Source: Ruminococcus sp. NK3A76 (GTDB lineage Bacteria; Bacillota; Clostridia; Oscillospirales; Ruminococcaceae). Taken from it: a stretch of 64,000 bases of DNA. Location: assembly GCF_000686125.1 (NCBI RefSeq), contig NZ_JMMA01000002.1:3162001-3226000 (forward strand), written 5' to 3'. The position numbers were made by a program, and so were the translations under genes. Positions within the stretch are counted from its first letter, which is position 1. Each line of letters opens with the position of its first letter. Shown here one piece after another: positions 18,762-29,168 of this stretch. Under the pieces are notes generated by a model. It worked only from the letters and a program-made list of their open reading frames with translations, had not been told where the DNA came from and searched no databases.

Positions 18762-18779
18762 TGGAAGGAGGAATAGACA

Positions 18780-19403
18780 ATGTCACAGGTTTCAGTATTT
18801 GATATGACAGGTAAAAAGGTTGCCGACACTGAGCTTAATGACGCTGTATTCGGTATCACACCGAACGTAAGCGTTATGCACGCAATGGTTGTAAACTACC
18901 TTGCAAATCAGAGACAGGGTACACAGTCAACTCTTACAAGAACAGAAGTAAGAGGCGGCGGCAGAAAGCCCTGGAGACAGAAGGGTACAGGCCACGCAAG
19001 ACAGGGCTCCATCAGAGCTCCCCAGTGGACACACGGCGGTGTAGCTTTAGGCCCGAAGCCCAGAGATTACAGCTATTCGCTCAACAAGAAGGAAAAGAGA
19101 CTTGCTATGAAGTCTGCACTTTCTTCTAAGGTGATCGATCAGGATCTTATAGTAGTAGATGCTATAAAGACTGAGGAATACAAGACAAAGACTATCGTAG
19201 AGATGCTCGGCGCTCTCGGCGCTGACAAGAAGGCACTCATCGTGCTCAACTCCAACGACAGCAAGGTTATAAAGAGCGCTGCTAATATCCCCGGCGTTAA
19301 GACTGCTCTCGTAAACACTCTTAACGTATACGATATCCTCAACAGCGATAAGTTCATCGTTGAGAAGGATGCAGTAGCTAAGATCGAGGAGGTTTATGCG
19401 TAA
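18780..19403 (+). CDS. rplD: 50S ribosomal protein L4
   Basis: 207 residues. The extended loop [33 protein letters not shown] lines the exit tunnel and is the site of macrolide-resistance changes in other bacteria; it looks wild type here. The C-terminal Rossmann-like domain has [10 protein letters not shown] and LNVYDIL. In E. coli L4 represses its own operon. The stop overlaps the rplW start (TAATG). Confidence 0.99.
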   Translation: MSQVSVFDMTGKKVADTELNDAVFGITPNVSVMHAMVVNYLANQRQGTQSTLTRTEVRGGGRKPWRQKGTGHARQGSIRAPQWTHGGVALGPKPRDYSYSLNKKEKRLAMKSALSSKVIDQDLIVVDAIKTEEYKTKTIVEMLGALGADKKALIVLNSNDSKVIKSAANIPGVKTALVNTLNVYDILNSDKFIVEKDAVAKIEEVYA

Positions 19404-19696
19404 TGACTAAGACAGCTCAGGACATAATCCTCAAGCCCATCATTACAGAGGATTCAATGGAAAGACTTCCCGACGGCAAGTACACCTTCCAGGTTGCCAA
19501 GGACGCTAACAAGATCGAGATAGCTAAGGCTATCGAGGAGCTTTTTGACGTTAAGGTAGCTAAGGTAAACACTATTTCCGTTAAGGGCAAGCAGAAGAGA
19601 ATGGGCAGATATGTAGGCTTCAGACCCGACTGGAAGAAGGCAATAGTTACCCTTGAGGGCGAAAAGACTATTGAGTTCTTTGACGGTATGTACTAA
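19403..19696 (+). CDS. rplW: 50S ribosomal protein L23
   Basis: 97 residues with [30 protein letters not shown] and [31 protein letters not shown]. It sits at the tunnel exit and docks trigger factor and SRP. Translationally coupled to rplD by a one-base overlap of stop and start. Confidence 0.98.
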   Translation: MTKTAQDIILKPIITEDSMERLPDGKYTFQVAKDANKIEIAKAIEELFDVKVAKVNTISVKGKQKRMGRYVGFRPDWKKAIVTLEGEKTIEFFDGMY

Positions 19697-19769
19697 TAAA
19701 AAGGGAAGCCTTTGACCGCAGGGCAGCGTGAGCATAAGACCTGTGCGGGTAAGTATGGGGCGCTGTATA

Positions 19770-19811
19770 GAGGAAACACACGGGCAAGTGTAACGTGACC
19801 GTGCGGCCCTC
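19770..19811 (+). other. Hairpin in the rplW-rplB spacer
   Basis: The 171-bp spacer between rplW and rplB is long for this operon. GAGG (19770-19773) with CCTC (19808-19811) encloses CACGG (19779-19783) with CCGTG (19799-19803). An imperfect ACCGCAGG / CCTGTGCGGGT pairing lies further upstream (about 19714-19750). It is a candidate cis-regulatory RNA or processing site; no known family recognised. Confidence 0.4.
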
Positions 19812-19867
19812 AGGAAGAACGTATATGTAGTGCGCCTCGCAAAACAAAAACAAGGAGTGAAATACTA

Positions 19868-20701
19868 ATGGCAATAAAGAGCTATAAGCCTACGACAGCC
19901 GGCAGACGTGGCATGACAGTCACTGACTATTCCGAGCTCTCGAAGGTAAAGCCGGAAAAGAGCCTTCTTGAACCCCTCAAGAAGAACTCCGGCAGAAACA
20001 GCTACGGCAGGATCACCGTTCGTCACAGAGGCGGCGGCGAGAGAAGAAAGTTCCGTATAATAGATTTCAAGAGAAACAAGCTCGACATGAATGCAACAGT
20101 ACAGACTATCGAGTACGATCCTAACAGATCCGCATTCATCGCACTTGTACAGTATGAGGACGGCGAGAAGAGATACATCCTCGCTCCCAACGGCCTTAAG
20201 GTAGGCGACGTAGTAAGATCGAGCGCTGACGCTGACATCAAGCCCGGCAACGCACTTGCACTTGCAAACATACCTGTAGGTACATTCATCCACAACATCG
20301 AGCTTTATCCCGGCAAGGGCGCTCAGCTCGTTCGTTCCGCAGGCAACATGGCACAGCTCATGGGCAAAGAGGGCGGCTACGCTCTTATCAGACTTCCTTC
20401 GGGCGAGATGAGAAAGATCCCCGAGAACTGCATGGCTACTATCGGTCAGGTGGGCAACATCGACCACGTTAACGTAAACATCGGTAAGGCCGGCAGAAAG
20501 CGTCACATGGGTATAAGACCTCACGTAAGAGGTTCTGTCATGAACCCGAATGACCACCCGCACGGCGGTGGTGAGGGCAAGTCACCCGTTGGCCGCCCGA
20601 GCCCTGTTACCCCCTGGGGTAAGCCTACAATGGGCTACAAGACCCGTGCTAAGCACAATCGCTCCGATAAGTTTATCGTAAAGCGTAGAAACGGTAAATA
20701 A
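19868..20701 (+). CDS. rplB: 50S ribosomal protein L2
   Basis: 277 residues. [25 protein letters not shown] in the N-terminal OB part, then the SH3-like part and the C-terminal [22 protein letters not shown] loop with the functionally important histidine near the peptidyl-transferase centre. Required for subunit association. GGAGTG ribosome site; rpsS follows after 20 bp. Confidence 0.99.
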   Translation: MAIKSYKPTTAGRRGMTVTDYSELSKVKPEKSLLEPLKKNSGRNSYGRITVRHRGGGERRKFRIIDFKRNKLDMNATVQTIEYDPNRSAFIALVQYEDGEKRYILAPNGLKVGDVVRSSADADIKPGNALALANIPVGTFIHNIELYPGKGAQLVRSAGNMAQLMGKEGGYALIRLPSGEMRKIPENCMATIGQVGNIDHVNVNIGKAGRKRHMGIRPHVRGSVMNPNDHPHGGGEGKSPVGRPSPVTPWGKPTMGYKTRAKHNRSDKFIVKRRNGK

Positions 20702-20721
20702 TGAAGGGAGGCAGATGACTT

Positions 20722-21003
20722 ATGGGTAGAAGTGTTAAGAAGGGCCCCTATGTGCAGGAGGCACTTTTAAAGAGAGTTATTGCAATGAACGAGGCAGGAG
20801 AGAAGAAGGTCCTCAAGACATGGAGCAGAGCTTCAACAATATTCCCTGATTTCGTTGGTCATACATTCGCTGTTCACGACGGCAGAAAGCACGTTCCGGT
20901 TTATGTTACCGAGGATATGGTAGGTCATAAGCTCGGCGAGTTTGCTCCGACAAGAACTTACAAGGGTCACGCAGGTTCAAAGACCTCGAACAACGGTAAG
21001 TAA
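20722..21003 (+). CDS. rpsS: 30S ribosomal protein S19
   Basis: 93 residues: [19 protein letters not shown], then [31 protein letters not shown] and [16 protein letters not shown]. It binds the head of the 30S subunit with S13. Standard position between rplB and rplV. Confidence 0.98.
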   Translation: MGRSVKKGPYVQEALLKRVIAMNEAGEKKVLKTWSRASTIFPDFVGHTFAVHDGRKHVPVYVTEDMVGHKLGEFAPTRTYKGHAGSKTSNNGK

Positions 21004-21023
21004 GGCGGAAGGAGGAATATAAA

Positions 21024-21359
21024 GTGGAAGCAAAGGCTATTTTAAGAAATGCCAGAATTGCTCCTCGTAAGGTCTCCATCGTTTTAGACCTTATAAGAGG
21101 CAAGGATCTGGAGGTTGCACTTGCAACAGTCAACCACACACCCAAGGCTGCCAGCGAGTATCTGGTAAAGCTTCTTAAGTCCGCTGCTGCAAACGCTGAG
21201 AACAATCACAACATGGACAAGAACAATCTCTATGTTTCTGAGTGCTACGTTTGCCCCGGACCGATAATGAAAAGAATCATGCCCAGAGCGCAGGGCAGAG
21301 CATACAGGATCCTTAAGAGGACATCGCACATCACGGTAGTTCTCAAGGAAAAGGAATAA
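21024..21359 (+). CDS. rplV: 50S ribosomal protein L22
   Basis: 111 residues from a GTG start with GAAGGAGG about 7 bases upstream. [20 protein letters not shown] and the tunnel-lining beta-hairpin near [31 protein letters not shown] are intact. It lies in the exit tunnel opposite L4. Confidence 0.98.
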   Translation: MEAKAILRNARIAPRKVSIVLDLIRGKDLEVALATVNHTPKAASEYLVKLLKSAAANAENNHNMDKNNLYVSECYVCPGPIMKRIMPRAQGRAYRILKRTSHITVVLKEKE

Positions 21360-21378
21360 GCGCAAGAGGAGGTAAACT

Positions 21379-22191
21379 ATGGGCCAGAAAGTAAATCCGC
21401 ACGGTCTTCGTGTCGGAATAATCAAGGATTGGGATTCCCGTTGGTTTGCAGACAAGGCTACTTTCGGTGATACACTTGTTGAGGATTACAACATCAGAGA
21501 ATATGTTATGAAGCTCCTCAACACAAGATCAAAGAGTCCCGACGTTAAGTCGGTTTACGCAGGCGTTCCCAAGGTTGAGATCGAGAGATTTGCAGCTAAG
21601 GACGGCGGCCAGAATGTCAAGATCCACATTCACTGCGCTAAGCCCGGTATCGTAATAGGCAGAGGCGGCGCTGAGATAGAGAAGCTCAGAGCAAGCATCG
21701 AGAAGATGATAGGCAAGCACGTTTCTGTAAACATCATAGAGGTAAGATCACCTGACATAAACTCACAGCTCGTTGCTGAGAAGATCGCTCATGATCTTGA
21801 GGACAGAATCTCCTTCAGAAGAGCTATGAAGCAGGCTATCGGCAGAGCTATGAAGCTCGGCGCAAAGGGTATCAAGGTACAGGTATCCGGCAGACTTGCA
21901 GGTGCTGAGATCGCAAGAAGCGAGACATACCACGAGGGTACTATCCCGCTGCAGACAATAAGAGCTGATATCGACTACGGTACAGCAGAGGCACACACAA
22001 CATACGGCAGACTCGGCGTTAAGGTATGGGTATACCGTGGTGAGGTCCTCAAGGGTGAAGCTGCTCCCTCTGACAAGAGAGATGCAGGCGACAAGAACGA
22101 CAGAAGACGCAAGCCCCGCAGAGACGACAACAGAGCAAGAGCTCCGAGACGTGACGGTGCTAAGGCAAAAAGAGAAGGAGGTAACGTATAA
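21379..22191 (+). CDS. rpsC: 30S ribosomal protein S3
   Basis: 270 residues, longer than the usual about 220 because of a highly charged C-terminal tail of about 45 residues rich in Arg, Lys and Asp. The KH domain has [15 protein letters not shown]; the C-terminal domain has [26 protein letters not shown]. It forms part of the mRNA entry helicase with S4 and S5. Stop overlaps the rplP start. Confidence 0.99.
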   Translation: MGQKVNPHGLRVGIIKDWDSRWFADKATFGDTLVEDYNIREYVMKLLNTRSKSPDVKSVYAGVPKVEIERFAAKDGGQNVKIHIHCAKPGIVIGRGGAEIEKLRASIEKMIGKHVSVNIIEVRSPDINSQLVAEKIAHDLEDRISFRRAMKQAIGRAMKLGAKGIKVQVSGRLAGAEIARSETYHEGTIPLQTIRADIDYGTAEAHTTYGRLGVKVWVYRGEVLKGEAAPSDKRDAGDKNDRRRKPRRDDNRARAPRRDGAKAKREGGNV

Positions 22192-22619
22192 TGCTGCTTC
22201 CGAAGAGAGTTAAATACAGAAGACAACAGCGTGGCCGTATGACTGGTAAGGCTACAAGAGGCAACAAGGTCACAAACGGTGATTTCGGCTTACAGGCACT
22301 TCAGCCTGCATGGATAACCTCGAGACAGATCGAGGCTGCCCGTATCGCTATGACAAGATACATCAAGCGTGGCGGTCAGGTTTGGATCAAGATATTCCCC
22401 GACAAGCCTATCACAGAGAAGCCGGCTGAGACACGAATGGGTTCCGGTAAGGGTTCTCCCGAGTACTGGGCAGCAGTTGTTAAGCCCGGCCGTGTAATGT
22501 TCGAGATCGCAGGCGTTCCCGAAGACACAGCAAGAGAGGCTATGCGTCTTGCGATGCATAAGCTCCCGATCAAGTGCAAGTTTATCAAAAAAGAAGAGGA
22601 AACGGGTGGTGAGCAGTAA
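22191..22619 (+). CDS. rplP: 50S ribosomal protein L16
   Basis: 142 residues: [38 protein letters not shown] and [26 protein letters not shown]. It lies near the A-site and helps order the elongator tRNA elbow. Coupled at both ends: start overlaps the rpsC stop, stop overlaps the rpmC start. Confidence 0.99.
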   Translation: MLLPKRVKYRRQQRGRMTGKATRGNKVTNGDFGLQALQPAWITSRQIEAARIAMTRYIKRGGQVWIKIFPDKPITEKPAETRMGSGKGSPEYWAAVVKPGRVMFEIAGVPEDTAREAMRLAMHKLPIKCKFIKKEEETGGEQ

Positions 22620-22813
22620 TGAAAGCAAATGAATTAAAGGAAATGTCACTCGCAGAGCTTAACGAAAAGCTCGCAGACCTCAAGCAGGAGTTATTCAATC
22701 TTCGTTTTCAGCACGCTGTTAACCAGCTCGACAATCCTAAGAGCATGACAGCAGTTAAGAAGGACATTGCTCGTGTAAAGACTTTTATACGTCAGCAAGA
22801 GTCCGCACAGTAA
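22619..22813 (+). CDS. rpmC: 50S ribosomal protein L29
   Basis: 64 residues: [40 protein letters not shown], a two-helix protein at the tunnel exit next to L23. Starts on the rplP stop codon. Confidence 0.98.
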   Translation: MKANELKEMSLAELNEKLADLKQELFNLRFQHAVNQLDNPKSMTAVKKDIARVKTFIRQQESAQ

Positions 22814-22831
22814 GCGAAGGGAGGACTGACT

Positions 22832-23089
22832 GTGGCAGAGAGAAATCTTAGAAAAACAAGAGTGGGAACAGTCGTTTCCAACAAGATGGACAAGACAATA
22901 GTCGTAGCTATCAAGGACAACGTTCAGCACCCGCTTTACAAGAAGATCATTAAGAGAACAGTTAAGCTCAAGGCACACGACGAGGCAAATGTCTGCAACA
23001 TCGGCGATACAGTTGAGGTTATGGAGACACGCCCTCTTTCCAAGGACAAGAGATGGCGCCTTGTTAAGGTGATCGAGCAGGCTAAGTAA
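22832..23089 (+). CDS. rpsQ: 30S ribosomal protein S17
   Basis: 85 residues from a GTG start (AAGGGAGGA upstream). [39 protein letters not shown] is the OB-fold signature; [15 protein letters not shown] ends the protein. It binds helix 11 of 16S rRNA early in assembly. Confidence 0.98.
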   Translation: MAERNLRKTRVGTVVSNKMDKTIVVAIKDNVQHPLYKKIIKRTVKLKAHDEANVCNIGDTVEVMETRPLSKDKRWRLVKVIEQAK

Positions 23090-23158
23090 TTTCAAAATTG
23101 AATGGGGAAGGCAGGCTTTTGCCGCCGCCCCGCTTAAATATCGAAAGGAGGACGCACT

Positions 23159-23527
23159 GTGATACAGATGCAGACTTACCTGAAGGTCGCAGACAACTCC
23201 GGCGCAAAGGAGCTTATGTGCATCAGGGTTCTCGGAGGCACACGCAGAAAGTACGCAAACATCGGCGACGTTGTAGTAGCTTCCGTTAAGAAGGCAACAC
23301 CGGGCGGCGTTGTTAAGAAGGGCGATGTTGTTAAAGCAGTAATCGTTCGTTCAGCAAAGGGTCTCAGAAGAGCAGATGGTACTTACATCCGTTTTGATGA
23401 GAACGCAGCTGTTATAATAAGAGAAGACAAGAATCCGAGAGGTACCCGTATATTCGGGCCTGTCGCTAAGGAGCTCAGAGAAAAGGATTATCTTAAGATC
23501 CTCTCACTCGCTCCGGAAGTTCTTTAA
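23159..23527 (+). CDS. rplN: 50S ribosomal protein L14
   Basis: 122 residues from GTG 23159, with AAAGGAGG eight bases upstream; this gives the universal [27 protein letters not shown] start. The C-terminal half has [30 protein letters not shown]. It contributes to intersubunit bridges. A 69-bp spacer with a short GC-rich hairpin precedes it. Confidence 0.99.
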   Translation: MIQMQTYLKVADNSGAKELMCIRVLGGTRRKYANIGDVVVASVKKATPGGVVKKGDVVKAVIVRSAKGLRRADGTYIRFDENAAVIIREDKNPRGTRIFGPVAKELREKDYLKILSLAPEVL

Positions 23528-23542
23528 TGGAGGTGCAGTGGT

Positions 23543-23866
23543 ATGAATAAGGTTCACGTTAAAACCGGCGATACTGTTGTAATACTCTCCGGCAAGGACA
23601 AGGGCAAGCAGGGCAAGGTGCTCCAGGTAAGCCCCAAGGAAGGTAAGGTCATCGTTGAAGGCCTTAACATAGTAACAAAGCACGTTAAGCCCCGCAGACA
23701 GGGCGAAGCAGGCGGCATCGTAAAGGCTGAGGGTGCTATGTATGCATCCAAGGTACAGGCTGTATGCCCCAAGTGCGGCAAGGCTACAAGGATCGGTCAC
23801 AAGATCCTTGAGGACGGAACTAAGGTCAGAGTTTGCAAAAACGAAGGCTGCGGCGAAGAGTTTTAA
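23543..23866 (+). CDS. rplX: 50S ribosomal protein L24
   Basis: 107 residues. The KOW segment [32 protein letters not shown] leads; the C-terminus holds [13 protein letters not shown] and VCKNEGCG, a cysteine set compatible with zinc, as in many but not all bacterial L24. It is one of the two assembly-initiator proteins. Confidence 0.98.
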   Translation: MNKVHVKTGDTVVILSGKDKGKQGKVLQVSPKEGKVIVEGLNIVTKHVKPRRQGEAGGIVKAEGAMYASKVQAVCPKCGKATRIGHKILEDGTKVRVCKNEGCGEEF

Positions 23867-23884
23867 TTAGGAGGGTAACTACAA

Positions 23885-24427
23885 ATGGCTGCAAGATTAA
23901 AAGAATACTATGTTAGCGACGTAGCTCCCGCTATGATGAAGAAATTCCAGTACGCTAACGTTATGCAGATACCGAAGCTCGATAAGGTAGTTATCAATGT
24001 AGGCTGCGGTGCTGACAAGGACAACAAGAAGGTCATCGACGCTATCATGGCTGACCTTGCTGCTATCACAGGTCAGAGACCTGTAGAGTGCAAGGCTAAG
24101 AAGTCTGTAGCTAACTTCAAGCTCAGAGACGGCCAGGTGATCGGTGTAAAGGTAACACTCAGAGCAGAGAGAATGTATGAATTCGTTGACAGACTTTTCA
24201 ACGTAGCATTCCCCCGTGTTCGTGACTTCAGAGGTATAAACCCCAACTCCTTCGACGGCAGAGGCAACTACTCTACCGGTATCAAGGAACAGCTTATATT
24301 CCCTGAGATCGAGTACGATAAGATCGATAAGGTACGTGGTATGGACATCAACTTCATCACTACCGCAAAGACAGACGAAGAGGCAAAAGAGCTGCTTTCA
24401 CTTATGGGCGCTCCCTTTGCTAAGTAA
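23885..24427 (+). CDS. rplE: 50S ribosomal protein L5
   Basis: 180 residues: [50 protein letters not shown], and [22 protein letters not shown]. It binds 5S rRNA and contacts P-site tRNA. GGAGGGT ribosome site. Confidence 0.99.
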   Translation: MAARLKEYYVSDVAPAMMKKFQYANVMQIPKLDKVVINVGCGADKDNKKVIDAIMADLAAITGQRPVECKAKKSVANFKLRDGQVIGVKVTLRAERMYEFVDRLFNVAFPRVRDFRGINPNSFDGRGNYSTGIKEQLIFPEIEYDKIDKVRGMDINFITTAKTDEEAKELLSLMGAPFAK

Positions 24428-24446
24428 GAAGAGGAGGAAATACTAA

Positions 24447-24632
24447 ATGGCTAAGAAGTCTATGATAAACAAGCAGCAGGCACAGCCTAAATATTCCACT
24501 CGTGCTTACAACAGATGTAAGATCTGCGGAAGACCTCATGCATATCTCAGAAAGTTCGGCATCTGCCGTATATGCTTCAGAGAGCTTGCACATGACGGTC
24601 AGATCCCCGGAGTGAAGAAGGCAAGCTGGTAA
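24447..24632 (+). CDS. rpsZ: 30S ribosomal protein S14, zinc-binding type Z
   Basis: 61 residues, the short zinc form: [21 protein letters not shown] supplies two CxxC pairs. The zinc-free paralogue used under zinc limitation in some Firmicutes is not in this window, although a zinc-uptake locus lies 26 kb downstream. Confidence 0.98.
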   Translation: MAKKSMINKQQAQPKYSTRAYNRCKICGRPHAYLRKFGICRICFRELAHDGQIPGVKKASW

Positions 24633-24651
24633 AGTCAAGGAGGTACGATCA

Positions 24652-25050
24652 ATGCAGATTACAGATACGATTGCAGATCTGCTTACGAGAATCCGTAATG
24701 CATCTACTGCAAAGCACGCAACAGTTGACGTTCCTGCTTCAAATATGAAGAAGTCCATCACTCAGATCCTTGTTGACGAAGGTTATGTAAAGGAATTTCA
24801 GGTGATCGAGGACGGCAAGCAGGGCATCATAAGAATAACACTCAAGTATGATGAGAACAGAAATCCCGTTATCACAGGCTTAAGAAGAGTATCCAAGCCC
24901 GGTCTTAGGATATACAAGAGCTGTGAGGATATGCCCAAGGTAATGAAGGGTCTCGGTGTTGCTATCGTTTCCACTTCCAAGGGCGTTATCACCGACAAGA
25001 AGGCAAGAGAGCTCGGCGTCGGCGGCGAGGTTTTAGCATTTGTCTGGTAA
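24652..25050 (+). CDS. rpsH: 30S ribosomal protein S8
   Basis: 132 residues: [36 protein letters not shown] at the start and [27 protein letters not shown] at the end, both canonical. It binds the central domain of 16S rRNA; in E. coli it represses the spc operon. Confidence 0.99.
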   Translation: MQITDTIADLLTRIRNASTAKHATVDVPASNMKKSITQILVDEGYVKEFQVIEDGKQGIIRITLKYDENRNPVITGLRRVSKPGLRIYKSCEDMPKVMKGLGVAIVSTSKGVITDKKARELGVGGEVLAFVW

Positions 25051-25063
25051 GGAGGACTAACAT

Positions 25064-25615
25064 ATGTCAAGAATAGGTTTAAAGCCGATTAGTGTTCCTG
25101 CCGGCGTTACAGTAACGATCGCTGACGGCAATCTTGTTACTGTAAAGGGTCCTAAGGGAACTCTTGAGAGAGCTTTCAATAAGGATATGATAATAAAGCA
25201 GGAGGGCACAGAGATAACAGTAGCTCGCCCCTCCGAGGATAAGATGCACAAGTCACTTCACGGACTTACAAGAACACTTATCAACAACATGATAGAGGGC
25301 GTTACAAACGGCTTCACAAAGAAGCTCGAGGTTGTAGGCGTCGGCTACAGAGCACAGAAGCAGGGCAAGAACCTCGTGCTCAACATTGGTTATTCACATC
25401 AGGTAATAATCCCTGAGACAGATACTATCAAGATCGAAGTTCCTGATGCAAACCACATCGTAGTATCAGGTGCTGACAAGCAGGAAGTCGGACAGTTTGC
25501 CTGCGAGATCAGGGAGAAGCGTCCTCCGGAGCCTTATAAGGGTAAGGGTATTCGCTATGAGGGCGAGTACGTTATCCATAAGGAAGGCAAGGCCGGTAAG
25601 GGTGCAAAGAAGTAA
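25064..25615 (+). CDS. rplF: 50S ribosomal protein L6
   Basis: 183 residues made of the two duplicated L6 domains. SRIGLKPISVPAGVTV begins and EIREKRPPEPYKGKGIRYEGEYVIHKEGKAGKGAKK ends it. It lies near the GTPase-associated centre. AAGGAGG ribosome site. Confidence 0.99.
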   Translation: MSRIGLKPISVPAGVTVTIADGNLVTVKGPKGTLERAFNKDMIIKQEGTEITVARPSEDKMHKSLHGLTRTLINNMIEGVTNGFTKKLEVVGVGYRAQKQGKNLVLNIGYSHQVIIPETDTIKIEVPDANHIVVSGADKQEVGQFACEIREKRPPEPYKGKGIRYEGEYVIHKEGKAGKGAKK

Positions 25616-25635
25616 GGTAAAGGAGAGAACTGATT

Positions 25636-25995
25636 ATGGTTAAAAAGCTTGACAGAGCAAAGGCAAGAGCCAAGAGACAGATCAGAGTTCGTGCTAAGAT
25701 CTCCGGTACTCCCGATTGTCCCAGACTTAACGTATTCCGCTCCTCTAAGCATATATATGCTCAGCTTATAGATGACGTTAACGGCGTGACTCTCGCAGCT
25801 GCATCGTCGCTTTCAAAGGGCTTTGAGGGCAACGGCGGCAACAAGGAGGGTGCCCGCAAGGTCGGCCAGCTCATCGCAGAGGCTGCAAAGGCTAAGGGCA
25901 TAGAGAATGTTGTATTTGACAGAGCCGGATATCTTTATCATGGCAGAGTACAGGAGCTTGCAGACGGCGCTCGTGAGAGCGGCCTCAAGTTCTGA
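25636..25995 (+). CDS. rplR: 50S ribosomal protein L18
   Basis: 119 residues: basic N-terminus [41 protein letters not shown], then [29 protein letters not shown]. It carries 5S rRNA into the large subunit with L5. Confidence 0.99.
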   Translation: MVKKLDRAKARAKRQIRVRAKISGTPDCPRLNVFRSSKHIYAQLIDDVNGVTLAAASSLSKGFEGNGGNKEGARKVGQLIAEAAKAKGIENVVFDRAGYLYHGRVQELADGARESGLKF

Positions 25996-26013
25996 TCACA
26001 AGGAGGGAATACT

Positions 26014-26514
26014 TTGGCTTTAATAGATGCTTCAAACATGGAACTTAAAGAGACCGTTGTAGCCATTAACAGAGTATCAAAGACTGTTAAGGGCGGCCGT
26101 ATAATGAAGTTCGCAGCTTTAGTAGTTGTAGGCGACGGCAACGGTACAGTAGGCTTTGGTACAGGTAAGAGCAGCGAAGTTCCGGACGCTATCCGCAAGG
26201 GTATCGAGGACGCTAAGAAAAACCTTATCAAGGTATCGCTCAGGGGAACAACTATTCCCCACGAGATCATAGGTAAATTCGGCGCAGGTGAGGTTCTTCT
26301 CAAGCCGGCTGCACCCGGTACGGGCGTTATCGCAGGCGGTACAGTAAGAGCAGTAGTAGAGGCAGCCGGTATCAAGGATATCCGTGCTAAGAGCCTCCGC
26401 TCAAACAACCCCTGCAACGTTGTAAGAGCAGCAGTCAACGGCCTTGCATCTGTAAGATCTCTTGACGAGGTCGCAGCTAAGAGAGGCAAGACTGCTAAGG
26501 AGATAATAGGCTAA
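26014..26514 (+). CDS. rpsE: 30S ribosomal protein S5
   Basis: 166 residues from a TTG start at 26014 with AAGGAGGG about 6 bases upstream. [34 protein letters not shown] is the double-stranded RNA-binding part; the C-terminal domain has [21 protein letters not shown]. It acts in decoding accuracy and at the mRNA entrance. Confidence 0.98.
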   Translation: MALIDASNMELKETVVAINRVSKTVKGGRIMKFAALVVVGDGNGTVGFGTGKSSEVPDAIRKGIEDAKKNLIKVSLRGTTIPHEIIGKFGAGEVLLKPAAPGTGVIAGGTVRAVVEAAGIKDIRAKSLRSNNPCNVVRAAVNGLASVRSLDEVAAKRGKTAKEIIG

Positions 26515-26528
26515 GGAGGAGACTTAAA

Positions 26529-26708
26529 GTGGCAAACTTAAAGGTAGAGCTTGTCAAGAGCCTTAACTCTAAGGTTCAGAAGCAGGTTTTAACGGCTAAT
26601 TCACTTGGCCTGAGAAAGATCGGAGATGTGACTGTGCAGCCTGACAACGCACAGACACAGGGCAAAATAAAGGTGATTTCTCATCTTGTAAAAGTAACCG
26701 AAGCGTAA
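26529..26708 (+). CDS. rpmD: 50S ribosomal protein L30
   Basis: 59 residues from a GTG start at 26529 (TAAGGAGGAGA upstream). The product runs ANLKVELVKSLNSKVQKQV and then LGLRKIGDVTVQPDNAQTQG, the L30 pattern, and lies in its standard place between rpsE and rplO. Confidence 0.96.
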   Translation: MANLKVELVKSLNSKVQKQVLTANSLGLRKIGDVTVQPDNAQTQGKIKVISHLVKVTEA

Positions 26709-26729
26709 AGCAAGGAGGTGGGCAGATAA

Positions 26730-27170
26730 ATGAAACTGCACGAATTAACACCTGCTGCCGGCTCGACTAAGGAAGTTAAGCGCAAGGGCAGAGGTCACGG
26801 CTCGGGCAATGGCAAGACCGCAGGTAAGGGTCACAAGGGTCAGAACGCACGTTCTGGCGGCGGTGTAAGACCCGGCTTTGAAGGCGGCCAGACAATGCTC
26901 GCAAGAAGAATCCCTAAGAGGGGCTTCAACAATATATTCGCTACAAAGTATGCTGTAGTAAACGTAGCAGATCTTGAAAGATTTGTTGACGGTACAGTAG
27001 TAGATACAGAGCTTCTCAAGGCTTCCGGCCTTGTAACAAAGGAGCTTGACGGCGTTAAGATCCTCGGCAACGGCGATCTTACAAAGAACCTTACCGTTAA
27101 GGCTGCAAAATTCTCGGCTGCGGCTAAAGAAAAAATCGAAAAGGCAGGCGGGAAGGCAGAGGTGATGTAA
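26730..27170 (+). CDS. rplO: 50S ribosomal protein L15
   Basis: 146 residues: [43 protein letters not shown] is the Gly/Lys-rich extension that threads the 23S rRNA; the rest is the conserved globular domain. Two bases separate it from secY. Confidence 0.99.
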   Translation: MKLHELTPAAGSTKEVKRKGRGHGSGNGKTAGKGHKGQNARSGGGVRPGFEGGQTMLARRIPKRGFNNIFATKYAVVNVADLERFVDGTVVDTELLKASGLVTKELDGVKILGNGDLTKNLTVKAAKFSAAAKEKIEKAGGKAEVM

Positions 27171-27172
27171 AC

Positions 27173-28477
27173 GTGATAGAAACATTTCGTAACGCATGGA
27201 AAGTTCCGGAGTTAAGAAAGAAGTTACTCTATACACTTCTCATCATTGTAGTCTACAGAGCGCTCGGTACTATACCGGTACCGTATCTTGATGCTGAGGC
27301 TATCAAGACATGGTTCAGCGCTTCTGAAAATTCGGGCGACTTTTTCAGCTATCTGAATGTTCTTTCAGGTGACAACTTCTCAAAGGCAACACTGTTGGCA
27401 TTATCAGTCGGCCCGTACATCAACGCACAGATCATTATACAGCTTCTTACCTATGCACTTCCTCCTCTGGAGAGACTTGCTAAGGAAGGCCCTGAGGGCA
27501 AGAAGAAGCTCGACAAGATCACAAAATGGGCAGCACTCGCAATATCGCTCTTCCAGGCGTGGGCATATTACCTCACACTTGACAAGGCAGGCGCTACCAT
27601 ACACTCTGGCTCAGGCTTTGAGAAATGGTTCGCAGAGGCTGTTATCATAGCCGCTTTCACGGCTGGTTCTTCACTCACTATATGGCTCGGAAACCTCATC
27701 AGCGAGAAGGGTATCGGAAACGGTATCTCGATGCTGCTCTTTGCAGGTATCATCGCAAGAGGTCCTTCGGCAGTGCTCTCACTTATAGCACTTATGAAGA
27801 CGGGCGAGGCTAAGTACATGATACTTGTGCCGATAATCATAGTGATATTCGTATTCATGATCGGCTTCATCGTATTTATGAATGATTCCGAGAGAAGGAT
27901 ACCGATACAGTACGCTAAGCGTGTTGTAGGAAGAAAGCAGTACGGCGGTCAGAGCACATACATCCCGATCAAGATAGCAATGAGCGGCGTTCTGCCGATC
28001 ATCTTCGCTATGGCATTCATGTCGATACCCCAGACTCTCAAGATGTTCATAACACCGAGAGAGGACGGCACGGGCTTCTACAACACAGTGCTCAGACTGT
28101 TCAGCTACACACACCCGTTCTACGGCTGTCTGTACTTCGTACTTATCATAGCATTCAACTACTTCTATGTTTCAATGCAGTACAACCCCATTGAGATAGC
28201 TAACAACTTAAGACAGAACAACGGCGGTATACCCGGTATCAGACCCGGTAAGCCCACCTCTGACTACATTCAGAGGATACTGTCGAAGATCACACTCGTT
28301 GGTGCGTTCTTCCTCGGCGTTATCGCTATCTTCCCGATAATCTTCGGTGCTATCACCAAGGTCAACATCGCAATGGGCGGTACTTCGATACTCATCGTAG
28401 TAAGCGTTGCACTTGAAACAGCAAGAACAATGGAATCCCAGATGATAGCACGTCATCACAAGGGCTTCCTCGAATAA
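27173..28477 (+). CDS. secY: Protein translocase channel subunit SecY
   Basis: 434 residues from a GTG start two bases after rplO. Ten membrane helices are expected. Visible landmarks are the ALSVGPYINAQIIIQLLTYALPPLERL region, EKGIGNGISMLLFAGII in the fifth-sixth helix region and the NDSERRIPIQYAKR loop that contacts SecA and the ribosome. It forms the Sec channel with SecE/SecG; the motor SecA is encoded at 43 kb in this window. The usual spc-operon position. Confidence 0.99.
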   Translation: MIETFRNAWKVPELRKKLLYTLLIIVVYRALGTIPVPYLDAEAIKTWFSASENSGDFFSYLNVLSGDNFSKATLLALSVGPYINAQIIIQLLTYALPPLERLAKEGPEGKKKLDKITKWAALAISLFQAWAYYLTLDKAGATIHSGSGFEKWFAEAVIIAAFTAGSSLTIWLGNLISEKGIGNGISMLLFAGIIARGPSAVLSLIALMKTGEAKYMILVPIIIVIFVFMIGFIVFMNDSERRIPIQYAKRVVGRKQYGGQSTYIPIKIAMSGVLPIIFAMAFMSIPQTLKMFITPREDGTGFYNTVLRLFSYTHPFYGCLYFVLIIAFNYFYVSMQYNPIEIANNLRQNNGGIPGIRPGKPTSDYIQRILSKITLVGAFFLGVIAIFPIIFGAITKVNIAMGGTSILIVVSVALETARTMESQMIARHHKGFLE

Positions 28478-28513
28478 TAACAGTTTAAGGATAAGCTTGA
28501 AAGGAGAATGAAA

Positions 28514-29146
28514 ATGAATCTGATCTTACTCGGAGCTCCCGGTGCAGGCAAGGGCACACAGGCAGAGGTCATCAGCAAGGAATTTGGTATCCCTACTATC
28601 TCAACAGGCAATATGTTGAGGGCTGCTGTTAAGGCAGGCACAGAGTATGGCCTTAAGGCCAAGGCTGCAATGGATGCAGGCGATCTTGTTTCTGATGATA
28701 TCGTAATTGGTATCCTAAAGGACAGGATCAAGGAGCCTGATGCTGCAAACGGCTTTATCCTTGACGGCTTCCCGAGGACAGTTCCTCAGGCTGAGGCGCT
28801 CGACAAGATGGGCGTAACAATAGACAAGGTCCTTGAGATATTCGTTCCTGATGAGACTATCAAGCAGAGAGTAAGCGGCAGAAGAGTTTGTCTCGACTGC
28901 GGCGCTACCTACCACGTAGACTTCAAGCCCAGCAAAGTTGAGGGCATATGCGATGTCTGCGGCAAGGAGCTTGTTATCAGAAAGGACGACAAGCCCGAAA
29001 CAGTTATCAGCAGGCTTAAGACATACCACGAGCAGACAGCTCCTCTTAAGGGCTACTATGACAACCAGGGCAAGCTCGTAACAGTTGAGGGCCAGGACGC
29101 TCTTGAGGAAACAACAAAGCTTGTTCTCGAAGCATTAAAGGGCTGA
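28514..29146 (+). CDS. adk: Adenylate kinase
   Basis: 210 residues if translation starts at ATG 28514, seven bases after AAGGAG; the ATG at 28508 is only one base from it. The P-loop is GAPGAGKGT (residues 7-15). The LID has two CxxC pairs ([12 protein letters not shown] ... CDVCG), the zinc-binding type of Gram-positive bacteria. [13 protein letters not shown] is the conserved NMP-side motif. It interconverts ATP + AMP and 2 ADP. Confidence 0.98.
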   Translation: MNLILLGAPGAGKGTQAEVISKEFGIPTISTGNMLRAAVKAGTEYGLKAKAAMDAGDLVSDDIVIGILKDRIKEPDAANGFILDGFPRTVPQAEALDKMGVTIDKVLEIFVPDETIKQRVSGRRVCLDCGATYHVDFKPSKVEGICDVCGKELVIRKDDKPETVISRLKTYHEQTAPLKGYYDNQGKLVTVEGQDALEETTKLVLEALKG

Positions 29147-29168
29147 TAATAGAATCGAGGCTTTTTAA

